Below, in pieces: positions 44,670 through 53,049 of a DNA stretch of 64,000 bases (position 1 is its first letter; every line of letters begins with the position of its first letter). Both the position numbers and the translations under genes were made by a program. Origin of the DNA: VXYL01 sp965116935 (GTDB lineage: Bacteria > Pseudomonadota > Gammaproteobacteria > Pseudomonadales > Azotimanducaceae); the NCBI GenBank assembly GCA_965116935.1, contig OZ220737.1, positions 5,208,001 through 5,272,000 on the forward strand, given 5' to 3'. The notes under the pieces were generated by a model. It saw only the letters and a program-made list of their open reading frames with translations. It was not told the DNA's origin and searched no databases.

Positions 44670-45967
44670 TCGAGTGGCTCGAGCGACGTTTTCAGGTCGC
44701 AGAGCGGGGTTCCAGCCTCGGTCGCGAGGTGACGGCCGGGTGCACGACCTTCCTTGCCATGGCCTACATTGCCCTCGTCAACCCGGCAATCCTGGCGGAT
44801 GCAGGCATGGACTTTGGGGCGGTATTCGTCGCCACTTGCCTCGCGGCGGCGGTCGGCACGTTGGTGATGGGACTGGCGGCGAACTACCCTGTGGCGCTTG
44901 CGCCCGGCATGGGGCAAAACGCGTTCTTTGCCTACACCGTGGTGCTGGCCAGCGGCCAGACGTGGGAGGCGGCGCTCGGCATGGTGTTCGTGTCTGGAGT
45001 GCTGTTCGTGGGCTTGAGCGTGCTGCCGGTGCGGGCTTGGCTCATGGATGCGATGCCGCGCGGCCTCAAGGCCGGCACGGCTGCAGGCATTGGCCTCTTC
45101 CTCGCCTTCATCGCCTTGCGCAACGCTGGCATCGTCGTGGCCAGCCCAGCGACCCTGGTCGAGCTAGGCGACCTCACGACGTTCCCGGCACTGGCGGCGA
45201 TTGCCGGCTTCTGTCTGATCGCCGCGCTGTCCGTGCGGCAGATTCCGGGGGCGCTGGTGATCGGCATACTGGCGGTGGCGGCAGTCGCTTGGTTCACGGG
45301 GGAGGCGGAGTTTCACGGCGTTGGGTCCCTGCCGCCGTCCCCCGCTCCGGTGCTTCTTGCACTCGACATATCGGCGGCATTGAGCCTGACTGCCTTGACC
45401 ATCGTGCTGGCCATGCTGCTCGTGGACGTGTTCGACACCCTCGGCACGTTGGTGGCCGTGGGTGCTCGCGGCCGCCTGGTCGATGCCGAGGGCCGGTTGC
45501 CCAGGCTTCGGCGAGCGCTTCTGGCCGACTCCACGGCAACGGTTTTCGGCAGCCTTGTCGGCACCTCTTCCACCACCAGCTACATCGAGAGCGCCGCCGG
45601 CGTCGAAAGCGGCGGACGAACCGGCTTGACGGCAGTGGTCGTGGCGGCGCTCTTCCTGGCCTGCCTTTGGCTGGCACCGCTGGCACAAAGCGTGCCGGGG
45701 TTTGCCTCTGCCGCAGCGCTGCTCTTCGTGGCCTGCTTGATGGCGCGCAGCTTCGGGGGCCTCGAATGGGACGACGCGCTGCAAGCGGTTCCGGGTGTTA
45801 CCACGGCCATTTGCATCCCACTCAGCTTCTCCATCGCCGACGGCATCGGCATCGGCTTCATCACCTGTGCCGCGATTCACCTGTTCTCCGGCCGAATGCG
45901 TGAGTGCTCCGTCGCCGTGTACTTGGTGGCAGGCATTTTCGCGCTGAAGTTCGCGTTGCTCACGTAG
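44666..45967 (+). CDS. NCS2 family purine/xanthine permease (AzgA-like)
   Basis: Membrane transporter of 433 residues with about 12-13 hydrophobic segments. The AzgA subgroup marks are present: REVTAGCTTFLAMAYIALVN, PGMGQNAFFAYTVV, GIGLFLAFIALRNAGIV, VDVFDTLGTLVAVG and GSLVGTSSTTSYIESAAGVE. It probably brings in adenine, guanine or hypoxanthine with protons. The ATG overlaps the previous stop (ATGA). It is the last gene of the hemH-TSUP-hydrolase-permease run; a MITE follows. Confidence 0.92.
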   Translation: MIEWLERRFQVAERGSSLGREVTAGCTTFLAMAYIALVNPAILADAGMDFGAVFVATCLAAAVGTLVMGLAANYPVALAPGMGQNAFFAYTVVLASGQTWEAALGMVFVSGVLFVGLSVLPVRAWLMDAMPRGLKAGTAAGIGLFLAFIALRNAGIVVASPATLVELGDLTTFPALAAIAGFCLIAALSVRQIPGALVIGILAVAAVAWFTGEAEFHGVGSLPPSPAPVLLALDISAALSLTALTIVLAMLLVDVFDTLGTLVAVGARGRLVDAEGRLPRLRRALLADSTATVFGSLVGTSSTTSYIESAAGVESGGRTGLTAVVVAALFLACLWLAPLAQSVPGFASAAALLFVACLMARSFGGLEWDDALQAVPGVTTAICIPLSFSIADGIGIGFITCAAIHLFSGRMRECSVAVYLVAGIFALKFALLT

Positions 45968-46009
45968 CGCGCTCTGGTCTGGCTGTGTTGTGCCGGCAAC
46001 GCCTTTGTT

Positions 46010-46245
46010 AGGCCGTGTTCACACTAGCGTTCTGGTCACCGAAAACTACCTTGAATCAACCGGCGACAGTTACCAAAGTCCCAGCGCAACCGATCGAGAA
46101 CGAGGCCGCCTTTGGAGGGAAGGCATTCTGCCTTCCCTGCGTGCCGTCAGGCACGCCTATCGGCGTGCAGGGAAGGCAGAATGCCTTCCCTCCAAAGGCC
46201 ACGCCGTCCAATGGATTGTGTGAGCGCATAGTGTGAACACGCCCT
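46010..46245. repeat. 236-bp MITE-like element touching the OLD gene stop
   Basis: Inverted ends AGGCCGTGTTCACACTA and TAGTGTGAACACGCCCT (one mismatch). Inside, 46110-46198 is a near-perfect 31-bp-arm inverted repeat built on GGAGGGAAGGCATTCTGCC (module D) around GTGCCGTCAGGCAC. The outermost right bases contain the TAG stop (46244-46246) of the convergent ATPase gene. Confidence 0.8.
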
Positions 46246-48118
46246 AGCGACGGTTTCTCTGCCGAGGACGCTTCACCAACCCAACCCTCCGTTTCGTCCG
46301 CCGTTTAGCAGGCTTTGACGCCAGCCGGGCTAAGGCGTTTAGCGTGAGTCGCACGTCGTCGGGCACGCTGGCCATGGCGTCGATAACTCGTCGCTCATCC
46401 AACTGCAATGGCAGGCTTCGTTCCTGAAGCCACTGGCGCAGGCCTCGGAAGACTACCTTGGCGTCGCACCAGTTCTCAGCTCGCGTCCAAGCTTCCTGCA
46501 GGAACTCATCTGCCCTTTTTTCGGCTGTGCGCAGCGTGAGCGCATGCCGGCTTTCGATTTGCAGCTGCTCGGCGATCGCTTGGCGAACGGATTCGCGCTG
46601 ACCCTCGATCAGCCGCGCGAGTTCGCTGGCAAACGCCTTGCGGTTCTTTCGCCACGAGGAACGGACCTTTGCAGTTCCGGCTTGGCCATCAAGACTGTCC
46701 ATGATCGCGGCCGAATCCAGCAGGTAGTTCTCGATCTCGTTCGCGGACCAAACGCGGAACGACACGTCCAGAGACGGGCCGAGGTCCTTCGCCTTGCCTC
46801 GTCTCTCACGAAGGGCGGCGTTACGCGATCTGTCGGTGCGGTAGTCCCGGTCGCCGATGACCAGCACACGAACGCGTTGCCCCGATTGAACCGCGCTCTC
46901 CATCAGATCGCGCACCTGTCGTGCATAGCCGAGCACATCCGTGGTCAGCGGGCTGCCGTGCGTGTACAGGAAGGTAAGACTGCGCCACACCTCCTGCCGC
47001 CTCGCATCGCCCCAGAGTCGGCGAGCGAAGTGCTCGAGCAGCTTCCTGTCGCGCTTGTCCTCCACGAACGCCACCGCACGGTTTGTAAGCAGCGGTATCA
47101 GCTCCATGCGATCCATCGCCCCGAGAGCGTCCAGCAGGTCGACCTGCTCGGGCTGCATGGACAGGCGGATGATTCGGCCATCCAGGCACACGCGGACGGA
47201 TCCAGCTGGGCTTGCCGACAGAATCTGGGGAGAGTGTGTCGCAAGGATGAATTGACGGCCTTCCTCTGCGGCCAAGTTCGCGAGGATTCCAAGCAACTGG
47301 CCCTGCAACCGAGCGTGCAGATGGGCATCCGGTTCATCCAAAAGTACGGTGCCAGCCCCCGGCTGTAGAACCGACGCGAGTATCTGGAGCATCTGGTGGT
47401 AGCCGGACCCCGCCGTGGTGATGTCTCGTGGTTTCGAGAGCACATCGTCGCGATAGGTTGCCGTCAGGAATCGATCGAGCCTGATATCGAAGTGCACATC
47501 GATGCCACTGTCCGGGAATACACTGGCCAAGAGCGCCACGAGCTTGTCCCACTGAGGCTTGGCACTGTCGCGCAGTTCCCAAAGCAGGTTGCGGATCATC
47601 TCCCCCTGTCGCTGCAACCGAATGCGATCCTGTCTTGCTGGCGGCGTCAGGAACTCCTCACGCGGCGCGAAACCAGAAAACAACGGAATCAACCGAATCG
47701 CCCGGTCTGTGATCGCGTCCCCAAACGCGCCATGCGTGCTTGGCACAATGCTGAATCGGTTGTAGCTGATCTTCAGGTCGAAGCCAATCTGGGCTCCGTT
47801 GTCGAAAGTGCCAGTCAACTTGATTGCACTTGGCTTGCCGCCGACTGTGACCCGGCCGCCCGGCCAAAGGTCGGCAGGTTCAGCCACTGGAAGCACCCCA
47901 AACTCGTCCGGTGCCACGGTTTTCTTCGTCAGATGTAGGCCCCTGCCGTTCGCTTCCGCCCGGGTCGTCTCAATGCAGTATTGAAACAGGCTGAGCGCTT
48001 GCAGCACGGTCGATTTGCCGCTGTTGTTGGCGCCCACCAGCACCGTCACACCGTCTAGTTCGAGGGTCGTCTCCTGCCGGAATCGCTTGAAGCCGTTGAT
48101 GGCGAATTTGGTCAGCAT
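46244..48118 (-). CDS. OLD-family ATPase-nuclease (AAA + TOPRIM)
   Basis: A 624-residue protein. The N-terminal ABC-type ATPase half has Walker A VLVGANNSGKSTVLQALSLF (residue 28), signature TTAGSGYHQMLQILASVL and Walker B TVLLDEPDAHLHARLQ (about 262). The C-terminal half has a TOPRIM-like nuclease with VAFVEDKRDRKLLEHF (about 348) and VLVIGDRDYRTDRS (about 418). OLD nucleases act in phage defence and DNA repair, alone (class 1) or with a helicase (Gabija). No UvrD-type helicase or other partner is adjacent. The tail is very basic (KPAKRRTKRRVGLVKRPRQR), and its stop codon lies in a MITE end. Confidence 0.87.
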   Translation of the reverse strand: MLTKFAINGFKRFRQETTLELDGVTVLVGANNSGKSTVLQALSLFQYCIETTRAEANGRGLHLTKKTVAPDEFGVLPVAEPADLWPGGRVTVGGKPSAIKLTGTFDNGAQIGFDLKISYNRFSIVPSTHGAFGDAITDRAIRLIPLFSGFAPREEFLTPPARQDRIRLQRQGEMIRNLLWELRDSAKPQWDKLVALLASVFPDSGIDVHFDIRLDRFLTATYRDDVLSKPRDITTAGSGYHQMLQILASVLQPGAGTVLLDEPDAHLHARLQGQLLGILANLAAEEGRQFILATHSPQILSASPAGSVRVCLDGRIIRLSMQPEQVDLLDALGAMDRMELIPLLTNRAVAFVEDKRDRKLLEHFARRLWGDARRQEVWRSLTFLYTHGSPLTTDVLGYARQVRDLMESAVQSGQRVRVLVIGDRDYRTDRSRNAALRERRGKAKDLGPSLDVSFRVWSANEIENYLLDSAAIMDSLDGQAGTAKVRSSWRKNRKAFASELARLIEGQRESVRQAIAEQLQIESRHALTLRTAEKRADEFLQEAWTRAENWCDAKVVFRGLRQWLQERSLPLQLDERRVIDAMASVPDDVRLTLNALARLASKPAKRRTKRRVGLVKRPRQRNRR

Positions 48119-48299
48119 CGGCGTTGTCGCCCTTAGTCAACGGCACGCAAGCGCACTGCTCGGTGGCTTGATTCTACCGCCGTAGTGTCTAGTGTGCGTT
48201 CCCCAACTTGGACCGGGCGACTACGAGCGAGACTGCTTCATCTGCGTCAGACAGTCGTTGATGACCGAGCGGAAGCGAGTACCGATGGTGGAAAGGAAT

Positions 48300-48318
48300 G
48301 CAAACGATTCTCAAATGC
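48300..48318 (+). promoter_or_regulatory. Fur-box-like operator
   Basis: GCAAACGATTCTCAAATGC resembles the 19-bp Fur box built around GATTCTCA, and it ends in a partly palindromic CAAATGCGTTTG. It lies 48 nt before the GTG of the PPOX-type flavoprotein gene, where a repressor would block transcription. The match was judged by eye only. Confidence 0.4.
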
Positions 48319-48365
48319 GTTTGAATAGGGGCACGGCATCGGGCCGAACGCCCAAGGAGATTGGT

Positions 48366-48977
48366 GTGGAGACCATCGCAAGCGAGGAAGCGCTTCGCGA
48401 CGTGATCGGGGAGGAAATCCCTAGCCTCACCAAGAAGAACGAACCCTACCTGAACGAGTTCGCCATCGAGTTCATCGCCAAGGCGCCGTTCCTGGTGCTT
48501 TCGACCGCCGATGACCAAGGCCGGCTCGACGCTTCACCCAAGGGCGATGCGCCGGGGTTTGTGGCCGTGGAGGATGCGCGCACGTTGCTCATTCCAGATC
48601 GGCTCGGCAATCGGCTCGCCTACGGGCACCGCAACATCCTTGCCAATCCGCACGTCGGCGTGCTGTTCATGATCCCCGGCACCACTGAGACGCTGCGGGT
48701 CAACGGCAAGGCGTCGCTCACCGCCGATCCGGACCTGCTCGAACGGCTGGCGGCGCGGGGTCGCCCGGCCGTGCTGGTGATCCGGGTGCAGGTGGAAGAG
48801 GTGTTCTTCCACTGCTCCAAGGCGTTCCTGCGCTCGAAGCTCTGGCAACCGGACGTTTGGGGCGAACGCCACAAGGTGTCCTTCGGCAAGCTCTACGCCA
48901 AGCGCAATAACGCATCGGAAGAGACCGCAGCGGCCATCGACGAGGCGATTGAGCGAGACTATCGGGAGAATCTGTAG
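48366..48977 (+). CDS. PPOX-class FMN-dependent flavoprotein (MSMEG_1061-like)
   Basis: A 203-residue pyridoxamine-oxidase-fold protein. LNEFAIEFIAKAPFLVLSTA, DASPKGDAPGFVAVEDARTL, LLIPDRLGNRLAYGHRNILA and VGVLFMIPGTTETLRVNGKA are the FMN-binding features, followed by FFHCSKAFLRSKLWQPDVW. Members reduce or oxidise small substrates with FMN, F420 or haem. The GTG at 48366 has AAGGAG 6 nt upstream and gives the family N-terminus; the frame is open further up. A Fur-like site upstream suggests iron control, but this is inference. Confidence 0.85.
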   Translation: METIASEEALRDVIGEEIPSLTKKNEPYLNEFAIEFIAKAPFLVLSTADDQGRLDASPKGDAPGFVAVEDARTLLIPDRLGNRLAYGHRNILANPHVGVLFMIPGTTETLRVNGKASLTADPDLLERLAARGRPAVLVIRVQVEEVFFHCSKAFLRSKLWQPDVWGERHKVSFGKLYAKRNNASEETAAAIDEAIERDYRENL

Positions 48978-49009
48978 CTTACATCGAGGTTCCGCACCGC
49001 GGCCAACCC

Positions 49010-50284
49010 TCAGGGCAAGAACCAGAGCGACAGCGCCGGAACGTAGGTGATGGCCAGGAGCGCGATCAGCAGCACCAGCATGAACGGCCAGCAGGCGGCG
49101 TAGAGTTCGAGCACCGGTCGATCAAAGCGGTAGCTGGCGATGAACAGGTTCATGCCCACGGGCGGCGTGAAGTAGCCGATCTGCAGGTTCGCGAGGAAGA
49201 TGATGCCGAGGTGGATCGGGTGGATGCCGTAGCCCGCCGCCACCGGCAGGAGCAGCGGCACCATGATGACGATGGCGGCAAAGACATCGAGCAGCGCGCC
49301 AAGCGCCAGCAGCAGGATGTTGAGCAGGATCAGGAAGGCAAGCGCGCTTGAGACGTGCTCCTGCATGAACGCGAACAGGCGCTGTGGCACCTCGGCATCC
49401 ACCAGATAGTTGGTGAACGCCAGCGCCGCGCCGAGGATGAGGATGATGCTGCCCACCATCACCATGGACTCCCGCATCACCCCCGGCAGCGCCTTCAGCT
49501 TCACTTCCCGATACAGCGCCACCTCGACGACGAGCACATAGAGCGCCGTCATCGCCGCCGCCTCGGAGATCGCGAAATAGCCCGAATAGATGCCGCCGAG
49601 AACGACAAACGGCAGCGGCAGCTCCCAGCGGGCCGCCACCAGCGCAGCGCGCACGTCCTTGAGATCGAACCTCGTGCGCGGCGCATCGCCGTGCTGCCAC
49701 CAGGCCCAGGCCGACAGCAGCAGCACCATCAGCGCCGCCGGCACCAGCCCGCCCAGGAAGAGCTGGCCGATGGTGAACGGTTCGCCGACGTCAAGCTGCT
49801 GCGCGACGATGCCGTAGAGCAACAGCGGTGCCGACGGCACGATCAAGAGGCCCAGACTGCCGGAGGTGGTGACGAGGCCAAGGCTGAAGCGCTCCTCGTA
49901 TCCCCCCGCCTTAAGCATCGGCAGGAGCAGGGCGCCCAAGGCGACGATGGTCACGCCGGAAGCGCCGGTCAGAGCCGTGAAGAGCGCACAGGCAACGAAG
50001 CCGACAATCGCGAGCCCGGCCGGCATCCAGCCGAACAGCGACCGCACGAGGCCCATCAAACGCTCCGACGTGTTCGCCGACGCCATGACGTAGCCGGCGA
50101 AAGTGAAGAACGGCAGCGCCACCAGAAGCGGCGTGTCGGAGATGCGGTAGAGTTCGATGGCCACCACCGCGAGGTCGATGTCCGAGGCGAGAAAGCCAAG
50201 CATGGCTGCCGCGAGAACGATGGCGAACAACGGCGCACCAAGGAGCGCCATGAAAGCGACGAGGGCAATGCCGGCCCAGATCAC
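49010..50284 (-). CDS. dctM: TRAP transporter large permease (DctM)
   Basis: Large membrane subunit of a tripartite ATP-independent periplasmic transporter, 424 residues with 12 or more hydrophobic segments. Marks include LYRISDTPLLVALPFFTFAG, FTALTGASGVTIVALGALLL, LGLVTTSGSLGLLIVPSAPL and FLANLQIGYFTPPVGMNLFI. The GTG at 50282-50284 follows GGAGGGGAGG and gives MIWAGIALVAFMALLGAPLF. It is the last gene of the operon and is separated from dctQ by 248 bp filled with module D hairpins, which may dampen its expression. Confidence 0.93.
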   Translation of the reverse strand: MIWAGIALVAFMALLGAPLFAIVLAAAMLGFLASDIDLAVVAIELYRISDTPLLVALPFFTFAGYVMASANTSERLMGLVRSLFGWMPAGLAIVGFVACALFTALTGASGVTIVALGALLLPMLKAGGYEERFSLGLVTTSGSLGLLIVPSAPLLLYGIVAQQLDVGEPFTIGQLFLGGLVPAALMVLLLSAWAWWQHGDAPRTRFDLKDVRAALVAARWELPLPFVVLGGIYSGYFAISEAAAMTALYVLVVEVALYREVKLKALPGVMRESMVMVGSIILILGAALAFTNYLVDAEVPQRLFAFMQEHVSSALAFLILLNILLLALGALLDVFAAIVIMVPLLLPVAAGYGIHPIHLGIIFLANLQIGYFTPPVGMNLFIASYRFDRPVLELYAACWPFMLVLLIALLAITYVPALSLWFLP

Positions 50285-50532
50285 CGCCGCCTCCCCTCCA
50301 TGCTCGCCTTTCTCTGGAGGGAGGGCATCTTGCCCTCCACCGCGCCGCAAGGTGCGTCAGCGGCGAACATGCGCAGTTGCTGCCTCAAGGACGTTTTTGT
50401 CTTCAAGCCCGCCATCGTGGTCTAGTCTCCAAAGAAGGCGCGCACCTGGCGGCGCGTTGGAGGGCAAGATGCCCTCCCTCCAGAGATCACGCTTCCTCCT
50501 CAGCGTTGGAGGGCAAGATGCCCCCCTCCAGG
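50285..50532. repeat. Module D hairpins between dctQ and dctM
   Basis: At least three GGAGGGCAAGATGCCCTCC-type hairpins (near 50313-50340, 50457-50482 and 50503-50528) lie in this spacer, separated by GCGCACCTGGCGGCGCG. The rest contains no gene. Confidence 0.75.
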
Positions 50533-51024
50533 TCACGCTTCGTCCTCCGCGTGGGTTCGCGCCCCACGCCCTGTCACCGCACGAACAAAGTAGCGCAACG
50601 CCATCACCCCAGCGGCCACCGGAATGATGAGTTCGCACACCCAGGCCGGCACGGCGCCGAAACCGATGGTGTCGTCGAGGTAGTCCCAGCGGATGAAGCG
50701 CACCGAATACCAGCCGAGTAGGCCGCAGACGAGAGCCGTGAAGGCCGAGGTGATGCGGTTCGCCAAGGCGTTCATCTTCTCGCTCGCGAAGCGGGAGACG
50801 ATGTCGATGCGGATGTGGCTGTCGGTGGCGGCGGCGGATGCGGCACCGATCATGGTCACCCAGAGCACGCTCACGCGCACCAGTTCGTCGCCCCAGACGA
50901 TGCCGGTGCCGAAGAGATTGCGCGCCAGCACTTGATAGACGGCGATGCCGATCATCACTGCAAGGAGCGCGACCAATAGCGCCGTTTCGACGCTGTGAAC
51001 GGCACGCCCGAAGCGGTTGTTCAC
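50533..51024 (-). CDS. dctQ: TRAP transporter small permease (DctQ)
   Basis: Small membrane subunit of 163 residues with four hydrophobic segments. SVETALLVALLAVMIGIAVY, QVLARNLFGTGIVWGDELVR and DSHIRIDIVSRFASEKMNAL are the DctQ signature. The GTG at 51022-51024 overlaps the stop of dctP (GTGA), consistent with translational coupling. A much longer open frame upstream is only dctP read out of phase. It pairs with DctM to move the substrate bound by DctP. Confidence 0.9.
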   Translation of the reverse strand: MNNRFGRAVHSVETALLVALLAVMIGIAVYQVLARNLFGTGIVWGDELVRVSVLWVTMIGAASAAATDSHIRIDIVSRFASEKMNALANRITSAFTALVCGLLGWYSVRFIRWDYLDDTIGFGAVPAWVCELIIPVAAGVMALRYFVRAVTGRGARTHAEDEA

Positions 51025-52175
51025 CGGCGGCTGGCGCGCCCTATCGGACGCGCCGGGGCACCGGGCCGGCTTCGTGCCACGGAAGGGCTTGCACCGGGCG
51101 CGGTTACGGTTGCTGCCGTGCCCCGTGCTGCCGCAAGTGCAGCCACCAGTTGCCGGTAGAGGCCGTCCGATATGATGCCTTCGCGAACCCAACGCACCTC
51201 CGCCTGCTTGCCGAGCCGCCGCCAGTTGGCCAGCTCATCCGGCGCGGGAGTTTCGAGCTTCAACCCCTGCGAGATCAGCACCTGCATGGTGGCATCGTGG
51301 TCGCCGCGATTGCGCCGGTCCGCCTTCGCCACGGCGTTGCCGAGGATTCGCCGAACCGCCGCTGCGTCGGCATCGGACAAGCGGCGAAAGCGTCGTTCCG
51401 ACACCACCAGCAGGCCATAGACATACATGAGCGGGATGTCGAGCACATAGTCGAGCTGGGTGTGCCATTGCAGCGCCACCGCGGCCACGGGGGGGGACGC
51501 CACCGTGTCGATGAGGCCCGTCTGGAGCCCCGGAAGCACGTCCACCACCGTGAGGGGGATGGGCGCGATGCCGAAGGTGTCGAGGGCCCGCGCCACGGAA
51601 ATGTCGCCCTCTGGCGACCAAACCTTGGCCCGACGCATGGCTTGCAGAGTGGCGGCGGGACGCCGGCTCATGGCATAGGCCAAGCCCACCTCGGCGATGC
51701 CGAAGGCGACGAAGCCGTTTCGTTCCATGCCGGCGAGCAGCACCTGGTCCAACTGCGCCCGCACCGCATCCACTTCCGACAGGTCACGAAAGATGAGCGG
51801 GAGGTTGTAGAGCTGGACGTCCGAGTAGATGCGGTTGAAAACGGTGGTGGTCACCACGCCACCGTGTAGCTGGCCGGCGCGAATCTTGCGCAGCACGGCC
51901 CAGTCGTCGCCCATCGCGCCGCCCGGATAGAACCGAAACGCCACCCGCCCTTCGGTGGCCGCATCCACTTCCTCCGCCGCCGCGCGCAGGATGTTCATCC
52001 ACGTGGAGCCAGCGGGGGAAAGGGTGGCGATCTTGAAGGTGGTTGCGCCCGTCGGGAACGCGAGCAAGAGACAGGTGAGCGCGACGCCGAAGATCGACCT
52101 GCGAGAGGTTCGAGACCCGGTGCGGAATTTCCCCACGAGCGGTGGCTCCATTGTCGGCGAACTCACGGTTCGCAT
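51021..52175 (-). CDS. dctP: TRAP transporter substrate-binding protein (DctP)
   Basis: Periplasmic binding protein of 384 residues with a signal peptide (FGVALTCLLLAFPTGA). It has FKIATLSPAGSTWMNILRAA, RVAFRFYPGGAMGDDWAVLR, GLQTGLIDTVASPPVAAVAL and FRRLSDADAAAVRRI. This is the DctP subtype found with TatT partners. The start ATG lies directly after the tatT stop; other in-frame ATGs at 52193 and 52151 are possible. The C-terminal ~35 residues are Ala/Arg-rich and low in complexity. The ligand is unknown; TRAP systems with TatT have been proposed to carry hydrophobic or amino-acid ligands. Confidence 0.88.
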   Translation of the reverse strand: MRTVSSPTMEPPLVGKFRTGSRTSRRSIFGVALTCLLLAFPTGATTFKIATLSPAGSTWMNILRAAAEEVDAATEGRVAFRFYPGGAMGDDWAVLRKIRAGQLHGGVVTTTVFNRIYSDVQLYNLPLIFRDLSEVDAVRAQLDQVLLAGMERNGFVAFGIAEVGLAYAMSRRPAATLQAMRRAKVWSPEGDISVARALDTFGIAPIPLTVVDVLPGLQTGLIDTVASPPVAAVALQWHTQLDYVLDIPLMYVYGLLVVSERRFRRLSDADAAAVRRILGNAVAKADRRNRGDHDATMQVLISQGLKLETPAPDELANWRRLGKQAEVRWVREGIISDGLYRQLVAALAAARGTAATVTAPGASPSVARSRPGAPARPIGRASRR

Positions 52176-52176
52176 C

Positions 52177-53049
52177 CTAGAAAAAGTGCTCATCCGCCGA
52201 ATCGAGCAACGCACGCGCCTGCTCCTGGGCGACGCGGTTCGACAGGGTTAGCCCCGGGGCGCGGGGGTTGGCCGCCAACACGTCGCGCAGGGTTTGGTCA
52301 TGCAGTTCGCGGTCGAAGACCAGGCGAGCGTATTGGGATGCAAACATCACGCGCGCCATGAGGTGGCGGCCTTCGGAAACCGCAATGGCGCGTTCAAAGT
52401 GCTCGCGCCCCACTTCGGGACGGCCACCCAATGCCGGCGGCGCAAGCGTCTCGAAGACGCCTAGATACATGTGCGGGCCGCCGTGTTCCCAGCTTCCGTC
52501 AAGCTCGGCGATGCGTGCCATGAGCGCCTTCACCCGGCCGAGTTCCGCCACCGCGTTCCAATCCTCGCTGTGTGCCTGAATCCAGCCGGCCCAGGACGTC
52601 GCAAAGGTGTAGGCCACCGGCACATGCTCCTCGCCCAACGTCGGCAGTCGCTCCTCGTATTCGGCGAAGGGCATGGTGCGCGCCTCGCAAGTCCACGGCA
52701 CCTCCGCACAAGCGGCGCGGGAGGCCAGCCGCAGAGCCTTGTCGGCGAAGCTGCGCGCCTGTTCGGGGTCGTCGGCGAACGCCGAGCCGTAGGCCGCATT
52801 GAGACTCGCCGCCGCTTGCAACAGCGCCGGGCTGTCGGCGTTCGAGCGCAGGAGCGCATCGAGCATGATCAGATAGGCCGGCGCTCCGTTGCGCACCACC
52901 TCGAGGTCATCGTTGTCGAGCATCGCGGCGGTGAGGTCGCTCGCGAGCGTTTCTGTCATTCCCGTGACGACATTGGCGCAGCCGGCGAGCGCAAGGCCGC
53001 AGCAGCTAGCCAAAGCGAGCCGAAGGACGGCGACGGATGCGCGGCTCAC
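52177..53049 (-). CDS. TRAP-associated lipoprotein TatT
   Basis: A 290-residue lipoprotein with lipobox LALAGC (Cys24) and an alpha-helical TPR-like body (SADKALRLASRAACAEVPW ... AAYGSAFADDPEQARSFAD). This is the T component of TatT-TRAP transporters, in which a ring of TatT docks with the binding protein. The GTG at 53047-53049 overlaps the TGA of the preceding redoxin gene, and the next gene is dctP 2 bp downstream. It probably sits on the periplasmic face of the membrane and hands ligand to DctP. Confidence 0.88.
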   Translation of the reverse strand: MSRASVAVLRLALASCCGLALAGCANVVTGMTETLASDLTAAMLDNDDLEVVRNGAPAYLIMLDALLRSNADSPALLQAAASLNAAYGSAFADDPEQARSFADKALRLASRAACAEVPWTCEARTMPFAEYEERLPTLGEEHVPVAYTFATSWAGWIQAHSEDWNAVAELGRVKALMARIAELDGSWEHGGPHMYLGVFETLAPPALGGRPEVGREHFERAIAVSEGRHLMARVMFASQYARLVFDRELHDQTLRDVLAANPRAPGLTLSNRVAQEQARALLDSADEHFF

